DNA of 64,000 nucleotides from Clytia hemisphaerica (Eukaryota > Cnidaria > Hydrozoa > Leptothecata > Clytiidae), in NCBI GenBank assembly GCA_902728285.1, contig CACVBU010001358.1, positions 2,303,419 to 2,367,418 on the forward strand, given 5' to 3'. The notes below the pieces were generated by a model. It worked only from the letters and a program-made list of their open reading frames with translations. It was not told the origin of the DNA and made no database searches. This document shows positions 48,501-59,317 of the stretch, piece by piece; the first letter of the stretch is position 1, and each line of letters starts with the position of its first letter. Position numbers and translations under genes: made by a program.

Positions 48501-49088
48501 GATTTGGTTGAATAATTTATACCGTTTGACCACATTTGAATTGCTAACTGTTTTACTCCCCTTTTGAAAGAAGCTATTTTTGATAAACCAGTTTTGACTC
48601 AAAGTCAATTGTTTATTGTATTTTTGAGCAGTCAATCAGTGTCGCAATTCTTTTAATTTGATAATTTCCAAAGCTTTAAGCCACCACCGCAGTGGTTATA
48701 AAAATTTCTCTAAATCAGTTGCCAATGTTAAGCACGCTATCCTGGCTCAATATAAAAATAAAAGATGCACTGCCAATACTCTTCACCTTATCTGACTAAA
48801 GAACGGGATCTGCCCTCGAATGTAAAAGTTTACAAGCATTCCTTTAGTTCAAAACATTCCGATTTTTTTCCTTGCAATGATTTTTAGGGATTTGGATTTG
48901 TACCTGGAAACGCTAATTACGCAAAAACTACGGATTTTTAAACTTCAAATTCCAAATTAGCACCCTCAAATTGACTAAATTTAATTTCACCGATATTTTT
49001 GAAAAAAATGAAACATTTTGCATGGTCTAGAATCATTCCGTATTTTATTTTTTTCTCTTACTTATTAACAGGTACCCCACCAACATAG
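39551..49088 (+). CDS. HDGFL2: PWWP and integrase-binding-domain chromatin protein (HRP2/LEDGF type)
   Basis: Seventeen in-phase exons: 39551-39628, 39887-39960, 40338-40487, 40805-40886, 41087-41119, 42229-42351, 42694-42762, 43640-43924, 44433-44587, 44822-45086, 46048-46196, 46372-46502, 46915-46985, 47225-47326, 47613-47703, 47885-48043 and 49072-49088. The product is 677 aa; human HRP2 is about 671. Residues ~7-95 form the PWWP domain ([18 protein letters not shown], then [10 protein letters not shown]), which reads H3K36 methylation on nucleosomes. Residues ~100-530 are lysine-, serine- and acid-rich with long charged coiled-coil stretches. Residues ~533-620 form the integrase-binding domain (IBD), with RCLKALQ, TIKKVRAYKAN and [13 protein letters not shown]; in vertebrates it docks MLL-menin, JPO2 and similar partners. 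The residue aligned with LEDGF D366 is lysine here. The family is nuclear and acts in transcription through chromatin. HRP2 versus LEDGF cannot be separated outside vertebrates. Confidence 0.96.
41361..41701. repeat. TA-flanked MITE, CCTTATTGGAAC ends, TTTCGCG-rich
   Basis: A 341-bp element flanked by TA (41359-41360 and 41702-41703). Both ends read CCTTATTGGAACTAATTTT. At the left end the word GGAACTAATTTTCG is doubled. About ten CGCG words fill the interior. It lies in intron 5 of the HDGFL2-type gene. Confidence 0.9.
41789..42226. repeat. MITE with CCAACATTTCATCCAACAT ends abutting a splice acceptor
   Basis: The left end AGGGCCAGGGCAAACCAGTC continues into CAACATTTCATCCAACAT. The right end is the inverse, finishing CGGTTTGCCCTTTTCCCT at about 42221. 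Further partial copies of the word occur inside (about 41890 and 42150). The exon 6 acceptor AG is at 42227-42228, so the terminal repeat forms the polypyrimidine tract of that acceptor. Confidence 0.82.
45240..45610. repeat. Intronic tract with repeated GGGGGCT words
   Basis: Within intron 10 of the HDGFL2-type gene, the words GGGGGCTAGC, GGGGGCAGAG, GGGGGCTACTTTCC and GGGGGCTGGACC recur over ~370 bp, with runs of C in between. No element ends are visible. Confidence 0.4.
48091..48250. repeat. TA-flanked MITE, CCTTAAGG ends
   Basis: A 160-bp element flanked by TA (48089-48090 and 48251-48252). The left end CCTTAAGGGGACTTATTTTG is followed by a second word GGGGACTAATTTTGAC. The right end is the inverse with CCAAAATAAGTTCCTTAAGG. 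It lies in intron 16 of the HDGFL2-type gene. Confidence 0.85.
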
Positions 49089-50516
49089 AGAATAGACTTG
49101 TTGAACCGAAGAAGAAGTGACGTCATGAAGATTTATTTAGCCATGCAAGGTGTAGTGTAAATATTATTGTCTTTTCCTGTCAAATATTTTACTAAACATT
49201 TAGGGTTCTTTTCTACAGAGGCCTTGTTTTGGGGCATTTTCCGTAACTTTAATAATTTCATGCGCGTGTTCTGTCGGCTTGCTGAGATAGAAAGACCCTT
49301 GCTGAGACTTTCCTACAAAACAAGTCTTACTGGACTCACAATTTGTAGCAATGAATCAAAAATCGGATAAAATCGGGCGTGCGTACTATAATCCATTCTA
49401 TTTATCATAGACCGGTTTATTTCTAATTATTTTTATCAAAAGATGAATTTAGCTTATCAAATACACCGTGAGCAATTATTGACTTAGCACCTGAACTTGA
49501 AAAGTAAGCTGTAAAGCAGAAACTTCAGTCGTCCATTTTCTTTGAGCCGTGTCACGCTTTTGTTTGGTATCTTTTCATTTTTCACGAACCACTCTTCGAC
49601 TATGTTTGAGTTCTTCTGTCTATATCCTTGTCAATTCTCTTCAAACATTTTTTTGCTAGTCTCTACTTAATGTATTTAGGTTTGCTATCCATTACTAGTA
49701 TGTCTAATATTATTTTTAGGTTTTTACGGTAGTTTTAATTTTTCTGAGATTTTTTAAAAGTAAAGTTTAACCCTTCATTGTTTTTTGAAAGAAAATAAAG
49801 TTGAAATAAAAATAATAGAAGATTCCGTTTCAAACGTCTCCAATGCTTTTCTTAATGCCATAATGATATTCGTTGCCTTTTGTTTTGCCTACACTTAAAT
49901 TTATTCTAGAAAAATTATTCTGAAAACCCACTTACTGATATACTCAAGCTCGCTAAAGAAGTGTTTACTCTCTATAACTTTGTATCATACTCAACATTAC
50001 GTAATCTATTTTCGACGGTGATTACACCACAGTTTCTTGTCCGTCCGACCATCAAGAATTTCCATAGGGAATTTGGGGTTTTCCCTTTTCCCTTGTGATC
50101 TCCTACCTACTGTGTATTTTCGATAACGACTTAGCAATTGATTTAAAAGATCTGTTTATTGTAATCTGTAAAGCCATTACGAAAGCCGTTCGGAATTAAT
50201 TAAAGTAATTTTCCTTAGCGACCTTGAAAACTAATTAAATCTATTAGATCAACAAAGCTAATTAAAACTTTTCAACTACGGTGGAGTGCTCTTTCCTCAG
50301 TTGCGCTTCGTTACATCAGCTTTACGCTAACTTTTTTTTTGTTGACAAAATAGCCTTCATAAATGGCGGACGTTTTGGCTCTCTTCTGTAGAAAATGTTT
50401 TGAAGAACGAAAAGAAAGATGAAACCTGGAGTTTTGATGATACGATAGAAACTTTTTAATACTTCTAAAATATCCTATAATCTTTTGGATTTTGAAAGAA
50501 TTATTTTGAATGAGAC
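49089..50516. other. 3' untranslated region and spacer before GTPBP2
   Basis: Contains the long 3' untranslated region up to the AATAAA pair near 49800, then AT-rich sequence leading to the GTPBP2 start. No other gene or repeat end is seen. Confidence 0.5.
49794..49810 (+). promoter_or_regulatory. Poly(A) signals of the HDGFL2-type gene
   Basis: Two AATAAA hexamers (49794-49799 and 49805-49810) lie about 700 bp after the stop codon at 49086-49088, and no gene starts before 50517. This is a plausible 3' end, not proven. Confidence 0.5.
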
Positions 50517-53500
50517 ATGGTGATTTCATCGACAGAAGTTAGTGCTGTTTCTCCAGCCATTCACTCACTTCCTCCTGAGGTTGGTTTTGCCTGTGATTTT
50601 CTTTATCTTACATTTGCAGAGAATCTGTTTTACCAATTTTAGAAGGTTGTTCTGTATCCATTTAGCTATGTATAGATATAGATACTTATAAGATTTTCCT
50701 TTTTGTTTGGATAAATTTAAACGGATAGCTAGACAAAAAAGAAAGTAAACTTTTGAGTTTAAAATTTGAGACATCTCTTGTTATTTGTATTTTTTGACAG
50801 AATACATTGGGGAGGTTTTAAACCCTTAGAAAATGTCTGACTGTGGTAAAAAACTTAATCTCAAGTTATCTAACCTTCATCATTGTTGACAATCGGCTAA
50901 AGCTTCAGATGTCAGATGCATCCGGCTACGACCCTGCCTATGCCCCGGACAGTCCGGGGCAAATGTCTGGGGTCTGAAAAAAATAACTTTTTCCCCGGAC
51001 CTACGTCCGGGGCTCCAATTTTTGCGCCATAAATTTACCCTGGACGTATATTCAATGAATTAGAAAAAAGCCCGCGCGGTCAGCGATTCTATAAAAAGCG
51101 ACCGCGCGGGCTGTCTGGGGCGTCCGGGGTAGTCTCTCAAAAACAAATAATACGGACCCCGGGCACGCATCAAAAAAACCCCGGACCGTCCGGGGCATAG
51201 GCAGGGTCGTATCCGGCTGGACTTACAATTTTTTTCAAGTTGAATAGTGACCAAAGGGGGTTTCGAACCGGGAACTTATAGATTTCTAAACCAATGCCCT
51301 ATCCACTAGACCAAGCCGGCTGCCGAAAAATCGTTATTTGGGGTTACTTATACGAAGGTCTTAGTACTATATATGTATAAGTCTGACTGACGAGTTAGGC
51401 ACCGCCGGGTTGATGCACCGCCGGCCGGGTGAGGGGTTAGGGATGTGCACCAGGGTGGCTTCGCCTAACCCTATGCTACGCGCTTTGAGGGGTATAGCAT
51501 TAGCCGAATCTCATTGTTGTTTCGTCAGCCATCTTTACTTTTGTGATTGCTAGCACACTAGTTTATAGTACTTACCGTGAGATCGGGTAACTTGCATCAG
51601 TGGAGGCAAACATGCATAGCCCTCAAATAAATGACCTGTCTGGTCATTAAAATACAAATTTAAATCAAAACAAAAATGGTAGAGTAGAGCTGCGGTACAG
51701 TAGCCTGGGTATCCAGACTCAAAATTTTAGAAAAAAAAACTCTTACCTCAACATATCAATCAAATGAGGTGAAATCATATTTAAAGAGTGCTCGATAAAA
51801 CCAACCAGGAGTAGAGATTCTTTAATCAAAAGTTTTTTATGCAAAGGTCAATATAAAATACCCTGTTGCGAAGGGATCGTTTGATAATGTTTGTCTATAA
51901 CTCAAAAGAAGCATCTTATTTATCAGCACAAAAAAAAAAAACTTTAAAAGCTTCAATGATTTCCTTCAAGTTTTTGTACTGTCATTTCTCTACTTTGGAC
52001 CTTTCACATTTTTTTCTTTACAAAATTGGGTTTGAAAACTCAATTCGAAATGAGTTTTTGCCACCGAATAACGGTGGTAAAAAAGAGCTTGGAAATTACC
52101 CTGGCTATACTTAAGATCATTTAATTTTTTACCAAAATCCCTAGGAAATTGAAACAAATTACATGAGTCGAAATTTTATCCCCAAAAAAATCTGAAATCT
52201 AAAGCTAGCTAAAATTAGCAAAAAGCTTTTGATGGAGGAAAAAAGAATTATCAAAAAACTGACATTCCGAGGTGTTTACACTGGCTTTTCTTGGATAACC
52301 AGCGGAAGGGTTTTTTTTTTGAGGTACAGAAAAATTTTGGAGTTAGGAAAATAACTAACTTTCCAATGCTCATTCTTCAACTAGCCAGAGTCCTTATCAT
52401 TCTGCTTGCAAGTGGTAATAGAATCTTAGTCCTGAAAGTGAAATCTTAACTTAAAGTGTGGTAATAAACAAACCTTTCAAAAGTATGAAAAAAAGTTTGT
52501 TACTGTAACATTTATATTTAACTTTACACTCCTTTACATACATGTTCAATTTTTACATGCATTGTCAGTAATATGTTTCAAACTTTGCATTGTGCAATGC
52601 AATGCCAGTGATCTCAGTCGGATGTTTGAAATGACAAATTTGCTGTGTAAAATTGATTTCCACACGAAATTAATTTTCTCTAAACTTGAAATTTCAGGTC
52701 GAAGAGGGAAACAGGGAGTACAAGGTAAGATATTTTAATAAAGTTTAGATTAGTTAAAAATGATAAGTTTAAATCAGAATTGACTGTTTTTGAAATTGAT
52801 ATTTCAATTCAAAAATTTAAAATTTTTTTTTGATTGGAATTGTTCCCCTCTTGAATCAGTTCAGAAATGAAAATTGGCTTCTTTTATTTTCAGCTGAAAC
52901 TAGTCAATCCTACACCATCACGTGTTGAACACTTGATAACCCAAATGAAATGGAGGCTAAAGGAGGGTGATGGAGAGGCTATTTACGCTATTGGAGTTGA
53001 AGACAACGGTGTCATAAGTGGTTTGCTTCGAGACGAGCTGGACTCGTCTCTTGAAACATTGAGTTCAATGGCAGACAGGTTATTCACGATTTCCAATATC
53101 TAATGCTATATCCCCAAAGTTAAAAAAGCCACCAAATAGCGTTATCGTAGTAGAATTCTAGAATTGAGGCCAAGGGGATTTTTCATGAACTTGTTTTTGG
53201 AATAAAAATCACAAATCGTATCAATCTCAAAAAGGGATTTATTTTTATTTACATTTGCTTATTTTGTATTTGGATTTATTGTAATGTTTACTTTGTATAC
53301 ATACAATTGATTACTTAAAATTCTCAAATCCCTTCCAGGTCATATCTTAACTCTGTGTAAAAGCTGTGTAGGATGATCCTTTTATAATGCCTTACTAATT
53401 TCCTCCAACTTAGATTTTAATAGTTGTGAAATATTGTCATTTCCTCTTCCTTGATATAATGGGAATTGAAGCTTCCAAGAATCTAAAGTAAGATTTTCAT

Positions 53501-56500
53501 ATTTTTAGACTTGGCGCTGAGACACACATTATAAACGAACATACTATCCCCTACCCAAACAATATGACACGCCATGCAGCTGAAGTCATGGTCAAGAAAA
53601 TCCCTGATGAACAAGAGGTAAAAACTTGCCAATAGGATTGTGTCAGGGGGTCAGAAAGCTGGACCTTGGTCTGGCCAGATCTCTCAAAGCAAAAATAAGA
53701 TTTACTAGCTAATCGAATTCTGTTTAATGGCTTTTCAGATAATTTAAAAATGTTTTAGATAAAATATTTAAGATTTGTTCTTTCGCGACTCCCACGGTGA
53801 AGGCTCTTTAACTTAGTCATAACATCATGGATGGTCACTCTCTCGATTTTTTGAAGTGGGTCTTATGGAGCCACTGGACTGTCCCCAAATAAAAAGATAC
53901 CAGCGTATTTGCAAAATTTGTGTAACTGTAACTCTTTTAAAATAATTTTCAGTTTATTGATATTCGTGTTGGGTGTATTGGTAACGTCGACGTGGGCAAA
54001 AGTACATTACTGGGTGTATTGAGTCACGGTGATCTGGACAATGGACGTGGTAAAGCTAGATTGAACATGTTCCGACATTTGCATGAGATACAAACTGGAC
54101 GAACTTCGAGTATCAGTCATGAAATTCTTGGTTTTGATGCTAACGGACATGTAAGTAGAGTGAAAGACTTTTTTAACAAATCATGTTTTAGATAAAGGAA
54201 AGTGAAATTTTCAATGTTTATGATTTATTGCTTACAGTCTAAAGCTGAATTGAATGGCTTTGTATGAACCTTATTTTAAAGTTTTTTTAGGTCACAGGCA
54301 CTATAGTGTTAATTTCATTGCAATTCGTACACTAGGCATTCCTTTGATCTTGATCTTGATCTTGAAAGGACTTTTGTCGATGAAACTTAATCCTATTTTG
54401 ATATTTGTTTTGTTTTCAGGAGTTGAATTATAGCGGGTCGACAGTCGAGGAGATCTGTTCGTCTGCAAAGAAACTGATCACCTTTCTCGACTTGGCTGGA
54501 CATCACAAATACATCAAAACAACAATACATGGGTTGACTGGGTATTCCCCTGAGCTCGTTATGCTTCTTGTTGCAGCTAATAGAGGCTTAGGTGAGGTGA
54601 TGTTTTAGTTTCACACATACGGCTTTTTTTAAATGTTTCTGTAGGTTACATAACAGCGTTCACAGTGTGTTGTCACTTTGTTTTGAAAACGAATTGATTT
54701 TTATCACTAGGCAAGCTCTTATGATAGGCTTAAACCTTTTATAAGAACAGAAATGATGTTTATTTTTTAATCCAGGGGCTTAATAAAGCATTTAAAAACA
54801 CTTTTTCGCGAACTATTTCTGGTGAGAATATTTTAACTGTTGTTTTACAACACTTTCAAAAAAGAGGACCCTTTTTAAAAGCTATAAGCAGGATCTTGTT
54901 TATCCTCTTAAAGTCTATAAATAAAATTTACGTTAATTCCTACATAACCTTTTTTTCTTATCTCAAAAGTTATCAACCCTTTATATTTCAACAAGCCGTT
55001 TTCCGTGAGAACTTAACTCAGCCTGTACTTTTCTCGGGAAGCTCTCGACAACTTCAACAAGTTTTGTAAACAATTAATATTGATGTTTTTCCCTGACGTA
55101 GTTACCTTTAAATTAACTATGATCATTCTTCATATTGTCAAATTATTTCATTGATGGGAAATGTCCTCTATCTTTTTCAACTTTGTTTTTAACTAACTTC
55201 ATAAGAAAAAAAAACATTAGACCTAGAATAGTATTTCTCTGATTACACATTATTTTATAAGCAGCCGAGTTGGTAAGGGTCCACTGCTTAAAATGGCCTA
55301 AAAGTTGAGCCTTGGCTTTAGCAACCAAGCCCTGAAACTGAGCATGAACCGTGAAAGCAACAAAAAAAAAAACAACTAAAAAAAGGTATTTATTTGGCAT
55401 TAAAATGTGTATCGATGGTACTCAAAAACCTAATTTGAGGTATTTTTGACATAAAATGAGATAAAAAACCATTATTTTTGCTAGGCATTTTTGGCTCCAA
55501 ATCCATAAGCAATTTTTTTGGCTTATTCTGGAAAATCCTTAGCAACTCCAGCCCTGAGCTGAAAATTTGGGTTGCTTAGTACTAGTAATAACATGGTTTA
55601 GAGGGTTATTAATCCAAAATCACCCGAGAATACCATGTTATTCCGCGTTAATTATATGGTCAAAAAAAGAATTGAAGAACACTCGATCGCTATTCTTTTC
55701 GAAACTTATAAAAACATTCGAAACTATGAAAAAACATTCGGCTGACACTCTTATTTTGATTGGCTTAAAAATTTCGTAATTAATTAATTAATTTTTGTTT
55801 ACATCAGGGCGATTACAAAAAAGCGGGGCTATTACGGATTTATCGCCCCGCTCGTCCTTTACAAATCTAAGCTAAATGTAATCAACCATACAATTATAAA
55901 AAAAAATGTGTACAGTAATAGATTGAACTAATTTCTGCTTCTCTCATTTACTTAAGCAGTCACTTTTACTTTCGAAAGGTTTTTGAAACTCAAGAAATTA
56001 TCCTTTCTTCACTTTCTCTTCCAAAACGCCGACTCCCTATTACCCTCGTGCAAGTTTTTGCTTCGGCCTCAAACCTTATTAGGCAAAGTCCAATCGCTTT
56101 ATTTGAAGTTTTGAATAAAAAATTGATAACGTCCATTCCTTTTATCTTTGAACACGTCTTTAAACCCACCAAAAGCTCAAAAGTTGGGTCAATAAAGTCC
56201 GGGTTAAACAGTGCCGATAATGTATTTAAAATTGCAGTCTTGTACTCTTTTTTTAGCGGGGACAACGAAGGAACATTTAGGACTTGCGATCGCTTTGAAG
56301 ATTCCCTTCTTGATCGTCATCACAAAAACAGATTTGTGTTCGAAAGACATGATTGACCGTACTGTTCAGCAATTAGAGAAGATTTTGAAATCACCGGGCT
56401 GTAAGAAAGTTCCAATACGTGTGGAAGATGAAAACGATGCGGAAACGGCCGCTGAAAGCTTCTCTAAACAGTATGTTGATATTTTATTAAGCCCTGTTTG

Positions 56501-57982
56501 AACCTTTATTACTAATTTCTAGATATTTACCGTCTAGAATCGTCCTGAACATCGAGCTCACAAGGTCTAACTTTTTTTGATTCACTTTATTTTTCTCCTT
56601 GATTAACCGTATATTGCTTAAGATGAGATCTACATTTGTTATAATTAAAGGTAGCTGTGTTATTTATGAATTTGCTTTGTCAAATTTCTTCAACTTTTTT
56701 TTCTTTTTTCCCACATAGGGTGACACCAATCTTCAAAGTTTCAAGTGTTTCTGGTGAAAACTTGAACTTGCTTCGTAAATTTTATTTCCATCTTCCATCG
56801 TTGAGAAGTAAAATTGAACAAGATGAACTATTACAGTGTGCTGCTGAGTTTCAGGTATGAAAATTTCTCTTTTTTATCATCTTTCGCAACTTTTTTAGGC
56901 CTCGAGCAACTGTCTTACGTCTAAACGAAAGAACTTCCTAAAATCGTTTGATGTCCTACATATTATTTTCAGACATCGTAAGAAAACGCATTTTCTATTT
57001 CTTTTGTTTAGATTGATGAAATCTTTTCGGTGCGTGAAGTTGGACCTGTATTGGCGGGCACCCTCAAATCAGGCGTTGTGAAAGTCGGCGACGCCCTTCT
57101 TTTGGGGCCGATGTCGAACGGTATGTTCGAGAAAGTAGTGGTTGCTTCCATACATCGAAACCGGACACCATGTCGTGTCATCCAGGCAGGACAGACTGCT
57201 TGTATCGCTCTTAGAGATAACTCACAAATCATTCCACGGAGGGTAAGAACTTTTTATTAATACCTGCACCAAATAGTCAAATGACAAACAGTTTTCATTG
57301 TAAGCCGTCATTAAATAATCTTAAAAGCCACCAAACTGACACTTTTTCTTTCAAACACCAAAATAACGCCACCTAAACCAGGCATAACTCAAGAGCTATT
57401 AGCAGTCAAAACAGTCCTGGAATTCTTTTCTTTTTGTTAATTGATATGATTTTGTTTTCAATAAACAGGGACAGGTTTTGTTGGAAGACAAATTATCAGA
57501 GGATCCACCAAAGACTTGTAAAACGTTCGAAGCCGATCTTTTCTTACTGTTCCATACAACGAAAATTGCACCAAAATTTCAAGCCACAGTACACATCGGA
57601 AACATCGTACAAACTGTCGTCATCAAATCCATGGATCGGGTACGTTATTCTGCTCCCTATGTTCTCAAGATTTTCTGAAAATACGGCTTATGTGCATAGA
57701 TTACTTAAAAAATATTACGAGATGAGATTTACCGTTCCGGGTCTCTTTAATTTTTAATTGAAATCATTTTAACCCTATTGAACTCATTGTTTCTTTCCTT
57801 AGGCTGACTTGCGTACCGGACAGAAAGCACGGGTAAAGTTTGAGTTTATCGGACACCCACAATACCTTCGAAACGGTGATCGGATGTTCTTCAGAGAAGG
57901 GCGGTGCAAGGGCGTTGGCGAAGTTACCCAATTCTTCGAGTACAAACATGATGATCAGACTGAATTGGCGATGCACTCTTAA
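50517..57982 (+). CDS. GTPBP2: GTP-binding protein 2, translational GTPase
   Basis: Eleven in-phase exons: 50517-50579, 52698-52724 (27 bp), 52894-53078, 53509-53617, 53953-54150, 54420-54591, 56257-56470, 56719-56854, 57012-57242, 57469-57639 and 57803-57982. The product is 561 aa; human GTPBP2 is about 602, the difference being mostly N-terminal. The G-domain motifs are all intact: G1 GNVDVGKST (~138-146), G3 DLAGHHKY (~218), G4 TKTD (274-277) and G5 [18 protein letters not shown] is the switch region typical of this subfamily. [12 protein letters not shown] and SSVSGENL fit GTPBP2 better than GTPBP1. EF-Tu-like beta-barrel domains II and III follow ([13 protein letters not shown], then [13 protein letters not shown]). 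In mammals GTPBP2 works with Pelota in rescuing stalled ribosomes in the cytoplasm. Intron 1 (2.1 kb) and intron 6 (1.7 kb) hold repeats. Confidence 0.97.
50928..51210. repeat. 8-bp-TSD MITE, ACGACCCTGCC ends, strong hairpins
   Basis: A 283-bp element with the 8-bp direct repeat ATCCGGCT on both sides (50920-50927 and 51211-51218). Inverted ends ACGACCCTGCCTATGCCCCG run into a CCGGGGC palindrome. Inside, GCCCGCGCGGTC and GACCGCGCGGGC (about 51069-51110) form a further hairpin. The end shares ACGACCC with the element at 35857. It lies in GTPBP2 intron 1. The minus-strand frame at 51060-51254 is an artefact of it. Confidence 0.92.
51245..51322 (-). pseudogene. tRNA-like sequence (SINE head or tRNA pseudogene)
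   Basis: On the minus strand GGCAGCCGGCTTGGTCTAGT leads into an A-box (TGGTCTAGTGGATAGGGC), followed by a perfect B-box GGTTCGAAACC. The anticodon arm does not fold well and the acceptor stem pairs poorly. It lies just beyond the 8-bp-TSD element in GTPBP2 intron 1. Confidence 0.5.
51585..51690. repeat. Dispersed repeat, uninterrupted copy of the 35.7-kb target
   Basis: Shares GGTAACTTGCATCAGTGGAG, ACATGCATAGCCCTCAAAT, ATGACCTG and GGTAGAGTAGAGC with 35680-35725 plus 36866-36930. It gives the empty-site sequence for the mariner-type insertion there. It lies in GTPBP2 intron 1. Confidence 0.75.
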
Positions 57983-59317
57983 CACACGCCCATATAATGA
58001 CGTCATTGTCACGTGCAAAAACGAATGACTTTTACCGGTCACGGAAAGGTGCATGGATTTTATTTTTGTTGATATTTTTTGTTTCTTTGCTTTTTTCATA
58101 TCATTTTAGCGACAGAAAACCAAATTTCTATTAAAGTTTTATTTTAATAGTGCATATTTATAATCTTTTACTTTGCAACCCCACTACTTAATTATGTTTA
58201 ATATTATTAGAGTATGAAAAATAGTATTTCGAAAATTTTACTATAAAAAGTGAAAAAATCCTAACTGCACCTTTGTAAAAATTAGTATCTGCTTTTAGGT
58301 ATTTTCATAGATACTTTACAATTTAGGTACTTTATTATCACCATACATCACCATATTTTAAACGACTTGTTATCAAGTCAGATTTTGATGTATTTTTGGA
58401 GTCATTCTTTTGAATTCTTTTTTTGTCCAATGCTGGTTCTTGGAAGTCAAATCTTTTTTACTTTAAAATTTTTGCTACCCAAAATAAAAACAAGAGTCGT
58501 AATTTTGGTTAATGTAATGTTCTTTGAATCCTTTGTGAATTTCTTTTTTGAAAAAGTTAAAAAATTTCTTATTGAGAGATGCATATAGTGAGAAAATTAA
58601 GCATGAAAAAAAACACAGAAATTTTGAACTTATGGTATGTGTGCTTGTAAATACGTGTTCATAGTAGGGAAAACGACTTGTAGTAATGTGTACATAGTAT
58701 ATCACCATGATCAAAAAGTAGCAGTCCGGTTATGTGTAGGTGATTTTCTTTTGTTTTGATTTTTTACCGGACTGCTTATCTTATCAGTGTAAATTTTGTA
58801 CTCATTCTTTAGAAAATTATTTTGAAATTACATAAACATCGCTGGTGTTATTTTATTGTTTTCTTTTACATTATACATGACAAGTTTCCTTATGGGAAAA
58901 GCCCTTAACTGTCAATCAACTTTGGGTTTTTCTTGTAGTTCACATGGGGAAACCCCTAATTCACTATGATTAAATTGATTTTTTTAATGAGTGAATATCA
59001 TCTCAAATGATAATGTTCCTGTTGTCTTTTTTGTGTTTTGTGTGTGAGAAAAAGTAAGAGAGTTGCTTGACGAGCGAATGTAATAAGAAATGTATTTTGA
59101 TATGTGTGTCAACTTTTCATGCCTTGTGATGTTTGAAAACATGGAGGGATTTTAGCTTGGTACATAGTTGATATCAAAACGTATATCTTTATCTATATAT
59201 GAGCTATCTTTATTATGATGTTTCTAAATTCTATTTTATTCTAATATTTTGCATGCATGCTATCAGAAATATCCTTATTTCTATTTCAGTGGATAAAAAA
59301 ACTGAAAAATATAAAAG
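57983..59317. other. GTPBP2 3' flank and upstream region of the next gene
   Basis: AT-rich, with several AT-rich poly(A)-like stretches after 58080. A pyrimidine-rich acceptor-like site ending at about 59289 may start the ATG-bearing exon of the next gene, making its 5' untranslated region spliced. No other gene is seen. Confidence 0.45.

Noticed and set aside
51060..51254. Arginine/proline-rich 64-residue minus-strand frame
   Set aside because: Produced by the GC-rich palindromes of the 8-bp-TSD MITE.
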